A stretch of DNA of 64,000 nucleotides from Tubulanus polymorphus (taxonomy: Eukaryota > Nemertea > Palaeonemertea > Tubulaniformes > Tubulanidae). The notes below the pieces were generated by a model. That model was not told the DNA's origin. It saw nothing but the letters and a program-made list of their open reading frames with translations, and searched no databases. Positions 48,701 to 59,146 of the stretch are shown here, one piece after another (the stretch's first letter is position 1; each line of letters starts with the position of its first letter). Both the position numbers and the translations under genes were made by a program. The stretch is from contig NC_134028.1 in the NCBI RefSeq assembly GCF_964204645.1, forward strand, positions 4,934,501 to 4,998,500. Direction: 5' to 3'.

Positions 48701-51700
48701 ATGTTTCTTTTCTCCCAATTAACGTGTGAGAGACCAGATAAGAACCTTTGACTAAGAAATTCAGTCTCCACCAGAGTAAGAAGCCACAAACCCTGGATTG
48801 ATGAGCAACCAGTGACCGATGGCTTAGACCGCTCAGCCACTTCGCCTGCCCATACAAATGATTCCACCTAATGCTCGGTCTTGAAACTTCTTAATGAATT
48901 TTCTTTCAGAAAATAGTCTTCCATGTCCGAAATATTTAGATGATCTGATAGAACTTTATAACCGAGATGCGGATGACAATATACTGAGTAGAGATACATC
49001 GGGTCAGAATATTACTCCTTACAAGGTGAGTAGGAACAGTTGTATCTAATTCATCAGGAATCTGACATTTTTTTCCCGGAACTATCAGGTTATTGTGCCA
49101 TGTCATAAAACTTCCAAGATTGCATTAGACTGACAGCAGTCTAAAACTAATAGTAGAAGTACAATACTGTGATGATAGGCAAAATTATTCTACTTGAAAT
49201 ATAAGAACCATTTATCCCGGAATGTTTTTCTTCATTTGATCGTGGGTTTTGTTTCTACTATAAATTCTTTAATCCAACTTACGTGGTGTTCACTCATTCG
49301 TTTAATTATTTGAATTGTCAAATGTTTAAATGTTACCCTAAATATGCATTTATTCCAGGCAATGTCAGTTGGTAATTTGCAGAGGAATCTGATGGATTTT
49401 TCAATAAACGATGAAAACTATGACGCAGATAAACTGAGCACTTTAGAAGAAGAAGAAGGTTCCGCAGTTTCACGTCACGTATCCAACAAATCTATACGAA
49501 AGTCTTCCAATGATAAACAAACAACGTTAGTACTAAAAATAACACTGAGAAATCTTTAGAAAACTGACAATCATTAGAGCAGTTATTGAGTATGGTTCTA
49601 ATGTTACTGGCATGATGTCTGCATCTTTGTCATATTTTAGAACCATCTGAGAATGATTTAGTTCTCGTCCCAAACATACTTTTCAACTTTGATTAATGGC
49701 CAAATTGCAGGAAAATCTCTGAGCCATATAATTGTTCCTCTTGATACCTAATTTTCTTAAGTTTTCTGGGGTAGACTTCCCAGGACCCCTGACCTATGCA
49801 CATGCATCTTATGAGTTCTACTTTCATGAAAATTGAAACTCCCCAAACTGAATGTCCAAAGTCAAATAGAAACCTGTAGCCTTCTCTGAAGATGAACAGA
49901 AGAATTCTACAAGACACTAGAACTACCGGCTATTTTGTTCAAATAATTGTCAGTTTAGCTTCCATCTCAGGACACTGTCTAATACAATCTTGAAAAATTT
50001 CTGATTTATGTTCCATTCATTTTCCTTCAGAGCTGACAAAGTATTTTCACATAGTCCGAAAAGTAAACATCTACGCGAGCATCATCTTGAGCAGACGCAG
50101 CAACAATGGCCAAACAAAACGAAGAGAGATTCGCAACAATCATTGATCGATTACGATAAAGAAAGCGTTTTGACTTTAAGTAGTCGTAGTAACAGTGAAG
50201 GTCAGATAGACGCTGCTGATACCAATAGATCGTCTGTCGTCAGAGTCGATGATAAAATGATTGAGACGAATACTCGTAATATCGCACGTTTAGCCGCTAG
50301 ACGGCGCACTCTACGAGTAACGGATAGCAATTTAGCGCTAACGAAGAATATGTCGTCATCGGCGCTAATAGACAGCAGCGGAGGAGAGAATTACCTGAGT
50401 CCGAGTCGTCTAGCGAATCACGACATCCGTTACGGAACATCCGTCACGAGTTTAAATCACGTGATCAGTGACGACAACGCGTCGTTAAACACAGAGAGTG
50501 CGAATATGAACTCACAGGTGGCGCTAGCGGGGTACGGAGTGAAACCAGCGCCGTCGTCTCACAGGAGATACCATGAATCAGACGATTTGAATGTTTCACG
50601 TAAAAGAAAGAATGATCTTTACGGTTCTTACCAGGTAAATATAACAGTTTATTCTTTATACATTTGTTTCAGCGAAGATACAGATTCTCAAGGATTTCAT
50701 TACTGAATCAGTCGGCCCAGTACTGCTGAATCTGCCCAGTATCAGCCTAGTCTCGGAATCAGTCCAGTTTCCACTTTATGTAATAGTTATAAATGATTTT
50801 ATTTGTAAAGCAAACGTACATGCGTAGAAGGAAACAGGCTCAACTTCGCTCGTATGCAGAGAGCAGCACCAGTTCATCTGAGGTTATTTATTTATCTGTT
50901 AGACTCATAATTTTAGATTCAATCTGATTTGTTGATATTGTGTATAGTATTTTAAACTCTCGATCTGCTTTGCTTAATTCGTCTTATTAGTATTTAGTAT
51001 GAGCTTTCAATGTATCTCTGCGTGCTTGCTTGAATAGTCAGTCAGTCAGTGCTGTCATCTGCTGGTAATTGACGGAACTAACATTTCAAATACCGACGCA
51101 TTCATTGATCCATAACTCGAGAGATTTGTTGTGCTGTGTAAATTTCTGGACCCAGTTCTACAGTTGTCGGGTTAGATATTCGATCCATACTCTGTGGAAC
51201 TGGGTTTTTAAATGTTCTCCGTCTGAGAACGTTTTGTTATTCGTAATTCATTAAAACATTTGTCGATATCTAAAAAATCTTATCGATATTTTCCTGTTTT
51301 TGCAGCTGCTTCATTATTATATTATTCCTCTATCTATCGATTTTGATTATGAATGAAATCTCTCTCCTTTTCTCTCTTTCCCCCTCTATTTCCTCTTTCC
51401 CTCCATTCTCTTCCCTTCTCACCCCTCTTACCGGTACCTCAATCCCTCTACTTTCTTTCTCTTCCCCTTCTACCCTTCATCTCCCATTCTCTTTCTCCCC
51501 CTCTAATCTCACTCCCTCTACTCTCTCCCCGTCTCTCTCCTCTTCCTCTCTCATCTCTTCCTCTCACCTCTCCACACCACAGGTATAAATACAGATATAT
51601 TGATGATGTGTTATTTTATTGATATTCAGCATATTTCACCGGTCGCTGCTGCCATGTTTCATCGACAAAAACAACATCAACGTGCATTCTCATTTGTCCG

Positions 51701-54479
51701 GGTATAAAATCTGTTCAGCTTTCAGTAATCCAACGTAGCTTACAGTAACCCAACATAGCTTACAGTAATCCAACATAGCTTACAGTAATCCTATTGTTCT
51801 CCTTGTTGTATAGTGTTACAGTTTGAATTTTTTGCTGGCCGTATTAAAAATAGCTACCCTTGTTATTTGAATATGAATTTTATTAAAATGCTTATTTGTA
51901 ATGATTGGATACCTCATCTAATCAGAACAAGAAGTTGTAGTTGTCTCGCGAAAACGGAGCCCTCAAACTCGAAGAAAATTCCGTCTTTAACATAAAGAGA
52001 TAATTGAATCATTAATTCATTGTGCAGAGTTTGGGGGAAATTTCATTAAGTTGATTAAGACAGAGAGCTGTGTGCAGACGACTATCACTGCAGTGCTGCT
52101 GCTGCTGCTGCTGCGTTTTGGGGATGTCTCGACTGCAGACTCATCAATTCACAGTCGTTCGTCATTTTCAATTGGTTCTTTATTGACGGTAGACGAATCA
52201 AATAGACGAATAAATCTACTGTCTCTAAATGATCAATCCAAACCAATTGTGCGTGAATAAAAGGACTAGATCAATATCAGAGACGAGGGCAGACGATAAT
52301 TTCATTGCTCTCGTCCTCGGTCAATCACGAGGAAATGTGCGCCGTTTTTAAATGAGTTTTCTTCTATGAGTGATAAAAATACATGTTCAATAGACCTGTG
52401 TGTATAATGAACGAACACGTCGTGTCCTGTAGCCCTACTGTACTGGTTTTACCAGGAAATCTGTCTGAAAATGACGGAACTAGACTTGTCTTTATTCATT
52501 CGATTGTCGAAAATGACCGAGTACCGTGATTATTGTCGGTGCTGGGGAATACGCCAGTCGTGTGGTTACTGGACCCTGGGAATTGTTTTTTGATTTTCTG
52601 TTATCTCTGCCCGGAGGTAAAGGCTACGCAGTCTGGGCCCCGACCTCAAGCCTCATTAGCGCGGTGGTAAATTTGATTATCATACACCACATCAACAGTT
52701 CGGGATTCTACTAAACAATTCATCATTAGGGAATATAACGTAGTTCCATTCTATCAAGCGAAAGGTGTCGTGGTTCTCTGAAACCTGATGCTATAAATTA
52801 CTGGTAGTTGATAAAGCTGTAAAACTCACATAAAACCTCTTTTTTTTACATTTATTTGTTTTTACCGGGAAACAAAATTTATAATATAAGAAATGAATAC
52901 GGGTACAATAGTCACTCCAGCATTGATGTGTAATTGCAGAATCATCAATTATAAATACTGGTTAGGTTGTTACAGCCATATTATATCAATCTTAAATCAG
53001 ATAGATTGTTGTCTGCTTTAAGTGGTTTTCTGCCGTCATTTCTCATTCGATCCATTTTTCAAGTTCTTCATTTGTGTTTCATTTGAAACTTCTATTAAAG
53101 TGTTTTTAGGGAATTATTTTGTCGATTTTGTGGTTATGATTTATTTTGATCAAACCTTCAACTGCTGGCTGCCCTAAATTGTACCCCAGTTAGAACCCAT
53201 AGTAAGCTGGATGTCGGTGTTTAAAGCGTTAAATCGAGTATGAATTCTATTTTAGTAAAACAGGGAACATGATTTATTTTAAAGCCCCGTTACGTATATT
53301 CACCAGTTTTCCCGCAATCTTGCATCAATTCTTACATCTGTTTTCGCTTTAACGTGTTATATAAGGTTTCTTGTACTTTCTGTACGAAGAAAGTCAATTA
53401 CAGTAAAAGAAACCTGAATCCTGAATCCAGTTCAACACATTCTCCATTGATTTTGATTCTAGTGTTTAAAAGTATTTAATATCCGATGTTTTAACTTTGA
53501 GAGTTAAATCTTAGCCGTGAGCAACTGGTTTGATTACTTGAGCTGAAAAAGTTTGTGATTGTCTGAACCGAGAGTTCATCATCTTATCCCAGTTTCATCA
53601 ACGATATTTGATTAGGAGTGCGTTTGTAATTTCAGCTGAGTAAAGTTCCATCTCGTCGCCACGAGAACAAACCAGCCCCGGGAAAACCGACGAAAAAGAA
53701 GCAAACGTCGGAAAATAATCGAGCGCGACAAAAATATCGAGATCCGTTACCGAAAGGTTCGTCGGTCATACGTGCCAAAAAATCTGAGTCATGAAAATGA
53801 TATTTGTAACATAATGAATGAAAGAGGAGAATAATGATAACGATGATAATGATGATGATGATTTTTGATTTCATTTTAACGTCGTCTCATGTTTCAGACG
53901 CCGCTGATCTGAAAGGATTTGAAAGAATCGATACTCCACCGAGTACGGTGTTTCAAAAAGCTCCTGAACGTGGAAACAAAGGTTTATCGTTACAGAAACA
54001 ACAGAGAGGTACAGAATTTCTTAAGTCATCTTCTCAGGGACGTAAACCCCCGGGGACAACAAACATCTTTCCCTGGAAGGCTTACGTATGCTTAGCGTGT
54101 GTATTGGTGCCATATTATTCTCTTGTCGTATATTGATAATAAGCACAGAATTTCTGCTATGAGACTTTTTAAACTTCTTTATCTTCCAGGCATTAACATA
54201 CTTAGTACTTAGTTCTCATTGTCTCATCGGTAGCATGAACCTTTTGACAAACTGGTACCATGATAATACTGTCTTGATTTTTCTTGATAGAAATAAGGTG
54301 TATAAGATTGTGTTGTTTTTCTTGTAGGTGCTAATATAATGTCTGATTCATCAGCTACGAGTACACCACAACTGACATCAGATAGCAATCATAGTCGTAG
54401 ACATTCTAGACGCCCACCACCGACAATATCACACTATCGTAAAGGTGACATCAGTGTTACTGGATACCGCGTTGGTTAA
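36794..54479 (+). CDS. KIF19: Kinesin-8 family motor KIF19
   Basis: Twenty-one exons assembled: 36794-36823, 37983-38063, 40939-41049, 43421-43508, 44542-44678, 45463-45585, 45777-46056, 46362-46543, 46903-47044, 47246-47333, 47435-47512, 47587-47654, 47862-48046, 48333-48546, 48910-49025, 49359-49525, 50031-50634, 50811-50882, 53636-53756, 53898-54008 and 54328-54479; about 1049 residues (human KIF19 is 998). The motor domain spans about 10-344: VALRIRP, P-loop GATGAGKT (101-108), NQTSSRSH (switch I), LIDLAGSE (switch II), [29 protein letters not shown] coiled-coil region follows, with [18 protein letters not shown] and [10 protein letters not shown] matching vertebrate KIF19. The tail is basic and Ser-rich. 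KIF19 depolymerises microtubules at ciliary tips and controls cilium length. The 10-residue first exon ([10 protein letters not shown]) is inferred from phase and donor. The donor at 53756 is ambiguous, and the last exon ends inside a minisatellite. A 27-nt microexon may be inserted (40461-40487). Confidence 0.9.
36875..36993. mobile_element. Second copy of the CTCAAAAGTTGG MITE, in KIF19 intron 1
   Basis: GCTCAAAAGTTGGTTA near the left end pairs with TAACCAATTTTTGAGC at the right, and the interior matches the copy at 23402-23520. It starts about 50 bases inside KIF19 intron 1. Confidence 0.65.
37535..37640 (-). repeat. tRNA-derived SINE fragment
   Basis: Read on the minus strand, GGTGGCCTAGTGGTTAGAGC is a good RNA polymerase III A box in a D-arm-like context, followed about 30 bases later by AGAGGTTCCTGG, a degenerate B box. 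There is no complete cloverleaf, so I call a SINE rather than a tRNA gene. It lies in KIF19 intron 1. Confidence 0.5.
38064..40938. other. KIF19 intron 2
   Basis: Mostly unstructured AT-rich intron. It holds a (TA)n run at about 40196-40212 and the candidate microexon at 40461-40487. I see no other gene; the open frames here are chance. Confidence 0.5.
40461..40487 (+). other. KIF19: Candidate KIF19 microexon, 27 nt
   Basis: A TTTCAATTACAG acceptor is followed by 27 nt encoding KIIYNTLSP and then the donor GTAAGT. It is in phase 0 with both flanking exons, so inclusion would insert nine residues between HKVEDN and VVVLMDP near the start of the motor domain. The human protein has no such insertion at this point. 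Confidence 0.4.
42170..42245. repeat. (CTCCCT)n microsatellite
   Basis: A hexanucleotide CTCCCT array with occasional loss of two bases, about 75 bp long, all pyrimidine on the plus strand. Confidence 0.9.
43053..43172. mobile_element. MITE related to the unit at 16748
   Basis: AGTTGCACGGTCTTGGCTTA at the left pairs with CACGACTGTACAACT at the right. The interior shares GACCAGTCTTCA and CCACTTTTG with the copies at 16748-16864 and 940-1070. It lies in KIF19 intron 3. Confidence 0.55.
46575..46670. repeat. Degenerate 28-bp tandem repeat in a KIF19 intron
   Basis: Four units begin GGGACCACTGACC, GGGATCACTGACC, GGGACCATGGACC and GGGACCACAGACC at 46575, 46598, 46626 and 46654, just downstream of the exon ending at 46543. 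Confidence 0.75.
48600..48855 (-). repeat. tRNA-derived SINE
   Basis: Read on the minus strand, the head (48855 towards 48770) contains GCGAAGTGGCTGAGCGGTCT, a Leu/Ser-tRNA-like D arm with an A box, then CCAGGGTTTGTGGCTTC, a degenerate B box. A non-tRNA body follows to about 48600. It lies in the KIF19 intron after 48546. Confidence 0.55.
51148..51205. mobile_element. Short inverted-repeat element (CCAGTTCTACAG type)
   Basis: GGACCCAGTTCTACAG at the left and CTGTGGAACTGGGTTT at the right form an imperfect inverted repeat around about 25 bases. Its ends resemble those at 15773-15890. Confidence 0.45.
51361..51585. repeat. Pyrimidine-rich low-complexity tract
   Basis: About 225 bases of CTC/TCTC/CCCTCT with few purines on the plus strand, inside a KIF19 intron. 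Confidence 0.85.
51718..51792. repeat. 20-bp tandem repeat, about four copies
   Basis: The unit GCTTACAGTAATCCAACATA repeats with one or two changes per copy. Confidence 0.85.
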
Positions 54480-54705
54480 ATATACTGGATACTGCATCAA
54501 CTGAATTTACTGGATACCGCATCGGTTAAATTTACTGGATACTATATCGGTTACATTCACTGGATATCGCGTCGGTTAATTAAACTGGATACTGTGCTGG
54601 TTAAATTTGTTGGATACTAAATCATTTATATCATACTGGATACCGTATCAGCTAGATTTCCTGGATACTGCATCGGTTGAATTTACTGGATACTGCTATT
54701 GACAT
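54459..54705. repeat. 25-bp minisatellite at the KIF19 stop codon
   Basis: About ten copies of a unit starting ACTGGATACYGCATCGGTTA, spaced 25 bases apart (26 once): starts near 54459, 54484, 54509, 54534, 54559, 54584, 54609, 54635, 54660 and 54685. The first unit is translated as the last KIF19 residues (TGYRVG) and provides its TAA stop. Confidence 0.9.
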
Positions 54706-57700
54706 ATACATGCTGCAGATTATCGATATGTTATAGAACAGGTAATAGAGTGTCTGTATTGAAGAGTCTCTAAAACTGCGTGGGAAATAGAGACCTGGTG
54801 TTTGGAGGACATGAATTCATTTATTTACCCGTTAATAGACTGTGTCTGCTCTTCTCAATGTAGACAGACTACCGAGTCGTCGTGCGCGAAAAAAATCATG
54901 CTGACGCTCGCACAACATCGGAGGATGAGTTTTAATGAGAAACCCCCTCCCGCTCCGATAGACAGACTGACAGACAGTTGATAAACATGTTTTGAAAGCA
55001 AATTCATTCATTCATTCTTTCATTCATTCGTTCATTCATGATAAAATGACATGATAGTTCAATATCATTCAGCACTGTTTTCCTTTGATCGATTGAATCT
55101 AATTTCCAGCTCTGAGCGATTGAGGGTAATTTTTCTGAATCAGTCACGTTCAGGTAAAGTTTGAATTAATGACAGTCCACGGTTGCATAAACTAAAGTTT
55201 TAACGCAAGTTTCTAACGTCCATGGTCAATTGAACGTTGCCGTGCTTGATGTATGCTCTGCTGTAACTGCCCTAGTGATAAAACCGCGGTCTAGTTACGT
55301 TTAATGACGCGTAAATAACGTCTTCTACTGAGTTTCTAGAAAAGAAAAATTACCACAATTTGTGATGATTTGTCGACAACTAAAATGATGAACGATGATT
55401 GATGAATGTTTGAAGGAAATAGCTGTTTATTATCAGTCACTAAGACGCAGCCTCTATAGACGTTTCATTAATCAATAAACTGTTATTTCGTTAAAACCAT
55501 TTGAATTCCGTCCATTTTGAAATAACCTCGTCACCACGACAACGCTGTTGACATATTTTATACGCATACTTTATTAGTGTTAATTACTGCTGTAACATGA
55601 AGGGTTTTTCTGTAGTTGTCGAGAATGGTGGAATATGGATTATTAGTAAACCGAAGTGGATGCTGTTGACATGGTGTGAAAGTGTTTTATTCTTAGTCAT
55701 CTGTCCATTAATCAATAAGACAATGGCTGCCTCCATAAACCCCCCAATTACATCAAATTTATTACACCATTTACTTTTGTCATTTGCTTAAGCTATTGAT
55801 GATTTCATTGGGAGACTGAATCAGAGGCAGCCATTTGCGATCACAAAGTCAGAGTATAGAATCAATTTAATTTCATGTCTTAAAAGGTTTAATTATCCTA
55901 AAGATTTTTGATTGATTTACACTTAATATTTTTAAACTGCTAAAATATTTCATCCAAGGCTGAGTTTCATAGATGTGCGGGCAAAATAAACATTTGAAAC
56001 ATTTGATATCTATCAGTTATTACCTTGGTGGTTGATACCCTGTCTATGAAACCGGGCCCAGATTGAGGATTTACCCCAAAGGGTAACTTTGATACCCGCT
56101 CTGTGTAACTGGGCCCTAGTCTCCTGATATTCATTGCTTCGGCTGGGTATAATAAGGTTTCGTATTTATGATATTTTGTCTTCATCCATCCGGTGAAATA
56201 TTGCCATCATCCATCACTATAAGAACAGTCTGTAAGTTGACAGGGGTTTGTGATAGTGTTTTATGTTAAGTCCACGCTGTGCTGCTCTATGTAACGATGT
56301 AATTGAGTTCGTGCTGTTCTGACCGGCTTGACTATTAAACCGTGATGAGTAACCAACAAATAGCAATATCCTCGACAAGAGAGAATACAGATTCTAAATT
56401 CAGCAGATAACCACACTGAGTTTATGTCAGTAATTTCCTCCGATATCTCCTCGTCAAATAGATGGTTAATTATCCCTTATAAAGTAAAGGGTTTTGTCGT
56501 CCAGAAACTGGATTAAAATGGGAAGCGTTCTTTTGGAATTCAATGAGAAATACTGCGAATAATTGAGATGAATCTTGATGAATATCATTAAAGAGAAACC
56601 CACGATATCAATTTATACAACTGGTATTTGAAATATTGTTGCTTAGAAATATCGTCGCTCTCAGGAATATGATTTGTAAATCGCGTTGTTTGTTGTTTGT
56701 TGAAAACTGATCTTCATTGAATTCGTAGGGGTATAAATTAGATTAGTGGTCAGTAGCAGTAATGGATCCCTGCTCGTTGAGACGAGTGTGATCTATTTAC
56801 CATCCCCTGAGAGAGCGCATCATTATATCAGCTACAAGGACATTTTTATAGCTGAGAATTGTATAAATCAAATATGTTATGTATGCATGAGATGTCGGCA
56901 AAGTTTTTCGAATCTCCTCAAGGACCGGAAATCTTTGACACATATCTTTATTGCGCCGATACGTTTTTATATACGCTGCACACGGTGAAAAAAGTGCAGT
57001 TTGCAAAAACGTGACAATACGCGACCTGATATCAGAGATACAATGTTTCAAGGAATAAAGATAACATCAGATATAGATACTGTGTGCACAGGTATTCAAG
57101 GATCGATCGTGCCTCGGGGGCTGTTTACGTTTGATTATGTTGTATTTGCAAGGATAAGAAGGGTAACTCGGCGATCAACTTTCGATCTCTTCTTCGATCG
57201 CTGTTGTTCTTCTTTTTCCACCAATGTTGAACTAACACCAGTCAGGAAAATACTTCATCTTTAGTTTTATGCAGGTTTTCGAGTTTAAATAGCTCCTCGT
57301 CAATTGCGGCCACTCAATTGTAGTGTATTTTGCAATTTGCTCCCAATTTGTGCTCGTTTTGTCCTCTGATCAAGCGCTTTATTAGAACAATTCAGGAACC
57401 ATTCAAACTCTGCCGTTCACTAACTAGCCGCATTTCTGCCATAAGGCACTGTTGCGTTGTCATGGTAACTGGACTCTTATCCGTTTTACTATATTAGGCA
57501 AAAAGCAGCGCGCGATTCCGCCGTCAGATTCCACATAATCTGAAAATAATCCTCGTCTAAAATCATAACGTCTGCTCGAACGAAATCTTCATACGCAGCT
57601 TAATTTGCTTCTAATTCATGCAATATGCATCTCATTTGCATATGATTAACATATTGATTTAGTTTAGTTATAAGTTAATGATTTTGTTGGTCAAATTATT

Positions 57701-58626
57701 AAGTTTATTCTAATTGGAAAACGTCTGATCAGCTGAGGTTTATTTGTGTCAGGCTAGTCATTGCCAAAATGATTTTTTCATTACATTCCGAAGAAAAATT
57801 TCTATTTACGAAAGCTTTTCAAGATTCAAAGGTTTTTTTTCAAAGACGGTATACATTGTATAATGTATGTCTGTGGTTGTTAGTGCCTAAGTCGATGCAT
57901 TCATGTATATATATGATATGATATCTTACTGTTGCTGGTCCGTCCACAAATGGAATCATTTTTTAATTCCAATCATTTTATGAATACTTTTAAACCAAAA
58001 ATCGAAAGTTTGAACTATGGCTGTTGATAAAATGATATTTACCGGTAATTTATTTTCAAATCAAAAATAGGGAAATAACTGCAATGTTGTATGAGCTTTA
58101 ATGTCGATAGATAGAAAAATGTACAAAATGTTTTCTGTAAAGTATTTCATAGTCTATTGTATTGATATTGTTGTTGTTATTGAAAGTGTTTTAAGATATT
58201 GTTATTGCTATTGTTTTCATGGATATAATGAGATGTTTTTGCTGATAATGTGCGTTGTAAATAATCAAAATATTCAAACTGCTTTTCTGAGTTTTTGTAT
58301 TTGTATAGAAACGTTTTACGAATAAAGATTATAAAAAATTGTGCGGTTTTATTGAACGAAAAATATGTAGAATAAAGAAAACAGTTTCTTTTTTATTAAT
58401 TTTCTCCAGTTGTTTTGGAGTCAAACTGAGGATCTGGACCAAAAGCAGCCCTAAAATATGGACTTATTTCATGTAGAGGGTTGTCACATTTGATAAAGTA
58501 CGGGATCCACTCTTAATGACTACTATCCCGATGAACTTATTTCACGAGGTGAGAGGGTGCAAGGATGACTGAACAGATTTTGAATCACCTCTGCAGGATT
58601 CGAACCTAATGCCATCAAAATGCAGG
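54706..58626. other. Intergenic region downstream of KIF19
   Basis: No gene recognised. A (CATT)n run lies at about 55003-55040. An AATAAA at about 58322 has no obvious upstream coding exon. Just before the retroelement, 58594-58610 on the minus strand reads GGTTCGAATCCTGC, a perfect tRNA-type B box, probably a SINE remnant next to the insertion site. Confidence 0.45.
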
Positions 58627-58675
58627 CACGAAAGATGATCACGGTAGGTAAAACACAATATCCGTGTTGACGCGA

Positions 58676-59146
58676 TGAGGAGAGAATCCCACAATGATAA
58701 TAAAAAGTCCGAAAATGAAACTTCGAGATAGTAGTTTATTCAACGTTTCGACTATATCCTAATAGTCATCTTCAGGAATAATGAGATACTACAGAAATTA
58801 TGAGATATATATACAATCCAGGGACAAAGAGACTTATTCAAGTAATCAGAGATGATACAAACTAAAGGAAAATTAACGTAGAAACAGTTACACGCTAAAA
58901 TAGATTAAAGGGAAGCAAACTAAGGGGTGATTATAAACAACAATAGTGAGTATAAATATAAATGAAACTTAAAGTCAGTAGTAAAAAGAAAGACAAACTA
59001 GGGGGCACTTAAATTAAAACAAAGGTGAATACAAGTTAAGTCAGAGACGAAGTTGATGAGAGAACAAATAACAAATAATCAAAGGGGAAATCAAGTGTTG
59101 AGTTTAACCAGTTTACAGAGGAATTTTGATATAAGTTTATTATGGG
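58676..59146 (-). repeat. 3' terminal arm of the Penelope-like element
   Basis: 471 bp, an inverted copy of 61237-61707 with only a few differences (for example around 58920-58935). It contains the last 56 bases of the ORF including its stop codon. A hammerhead-like core lies at 58741-58776 in the sense orientation of the element. Confidence 0.9.
58741..58776 (-). ncRNA. Hammerhead-ribozyme-like core in the 3' arm
   Basis: Read on the minus strand: CCTGAAGA, then a six-base-pair stem (GACTAT with ATAGTC) capped by TAGGAT, then GAAAC. This matches the CUGANGA - stem II - GAAA core of hammerhead ribozymes, which are known from Penelope-like elements. A three-pair stem III (GTT...AAC) can be drawn; stem I is not clear, so activity is uncertain. 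Confidence 0.45.

Larger units (their letters stand above)
50883..53635. other. Long KIF19 intron near the 3' end
   Basis: Contains a short inverted-repeat element (51148-51205), a pyrimidine tract (51361-51585) and a 20-bp tandem repeat (51718-51792). Open frames over the pyrimidine tract encode only Ser/Leu/Pro low complexity and are not genes. Confidence 0.5.

Noticed and set aside
51343-51622. Two overlapping plus-strand open frames of 81 and 89 codons
   Set aside because: They are produced by a pyrimidine-rich simple tract and encode only Ser/Leu/Pro runs inside a KIF19 intron.
53834-54136. Plus-strand 100-codon frame
   Set aside because: Only 53898-54008 is a KIF19 exon. The rest reads through intron on both sides.
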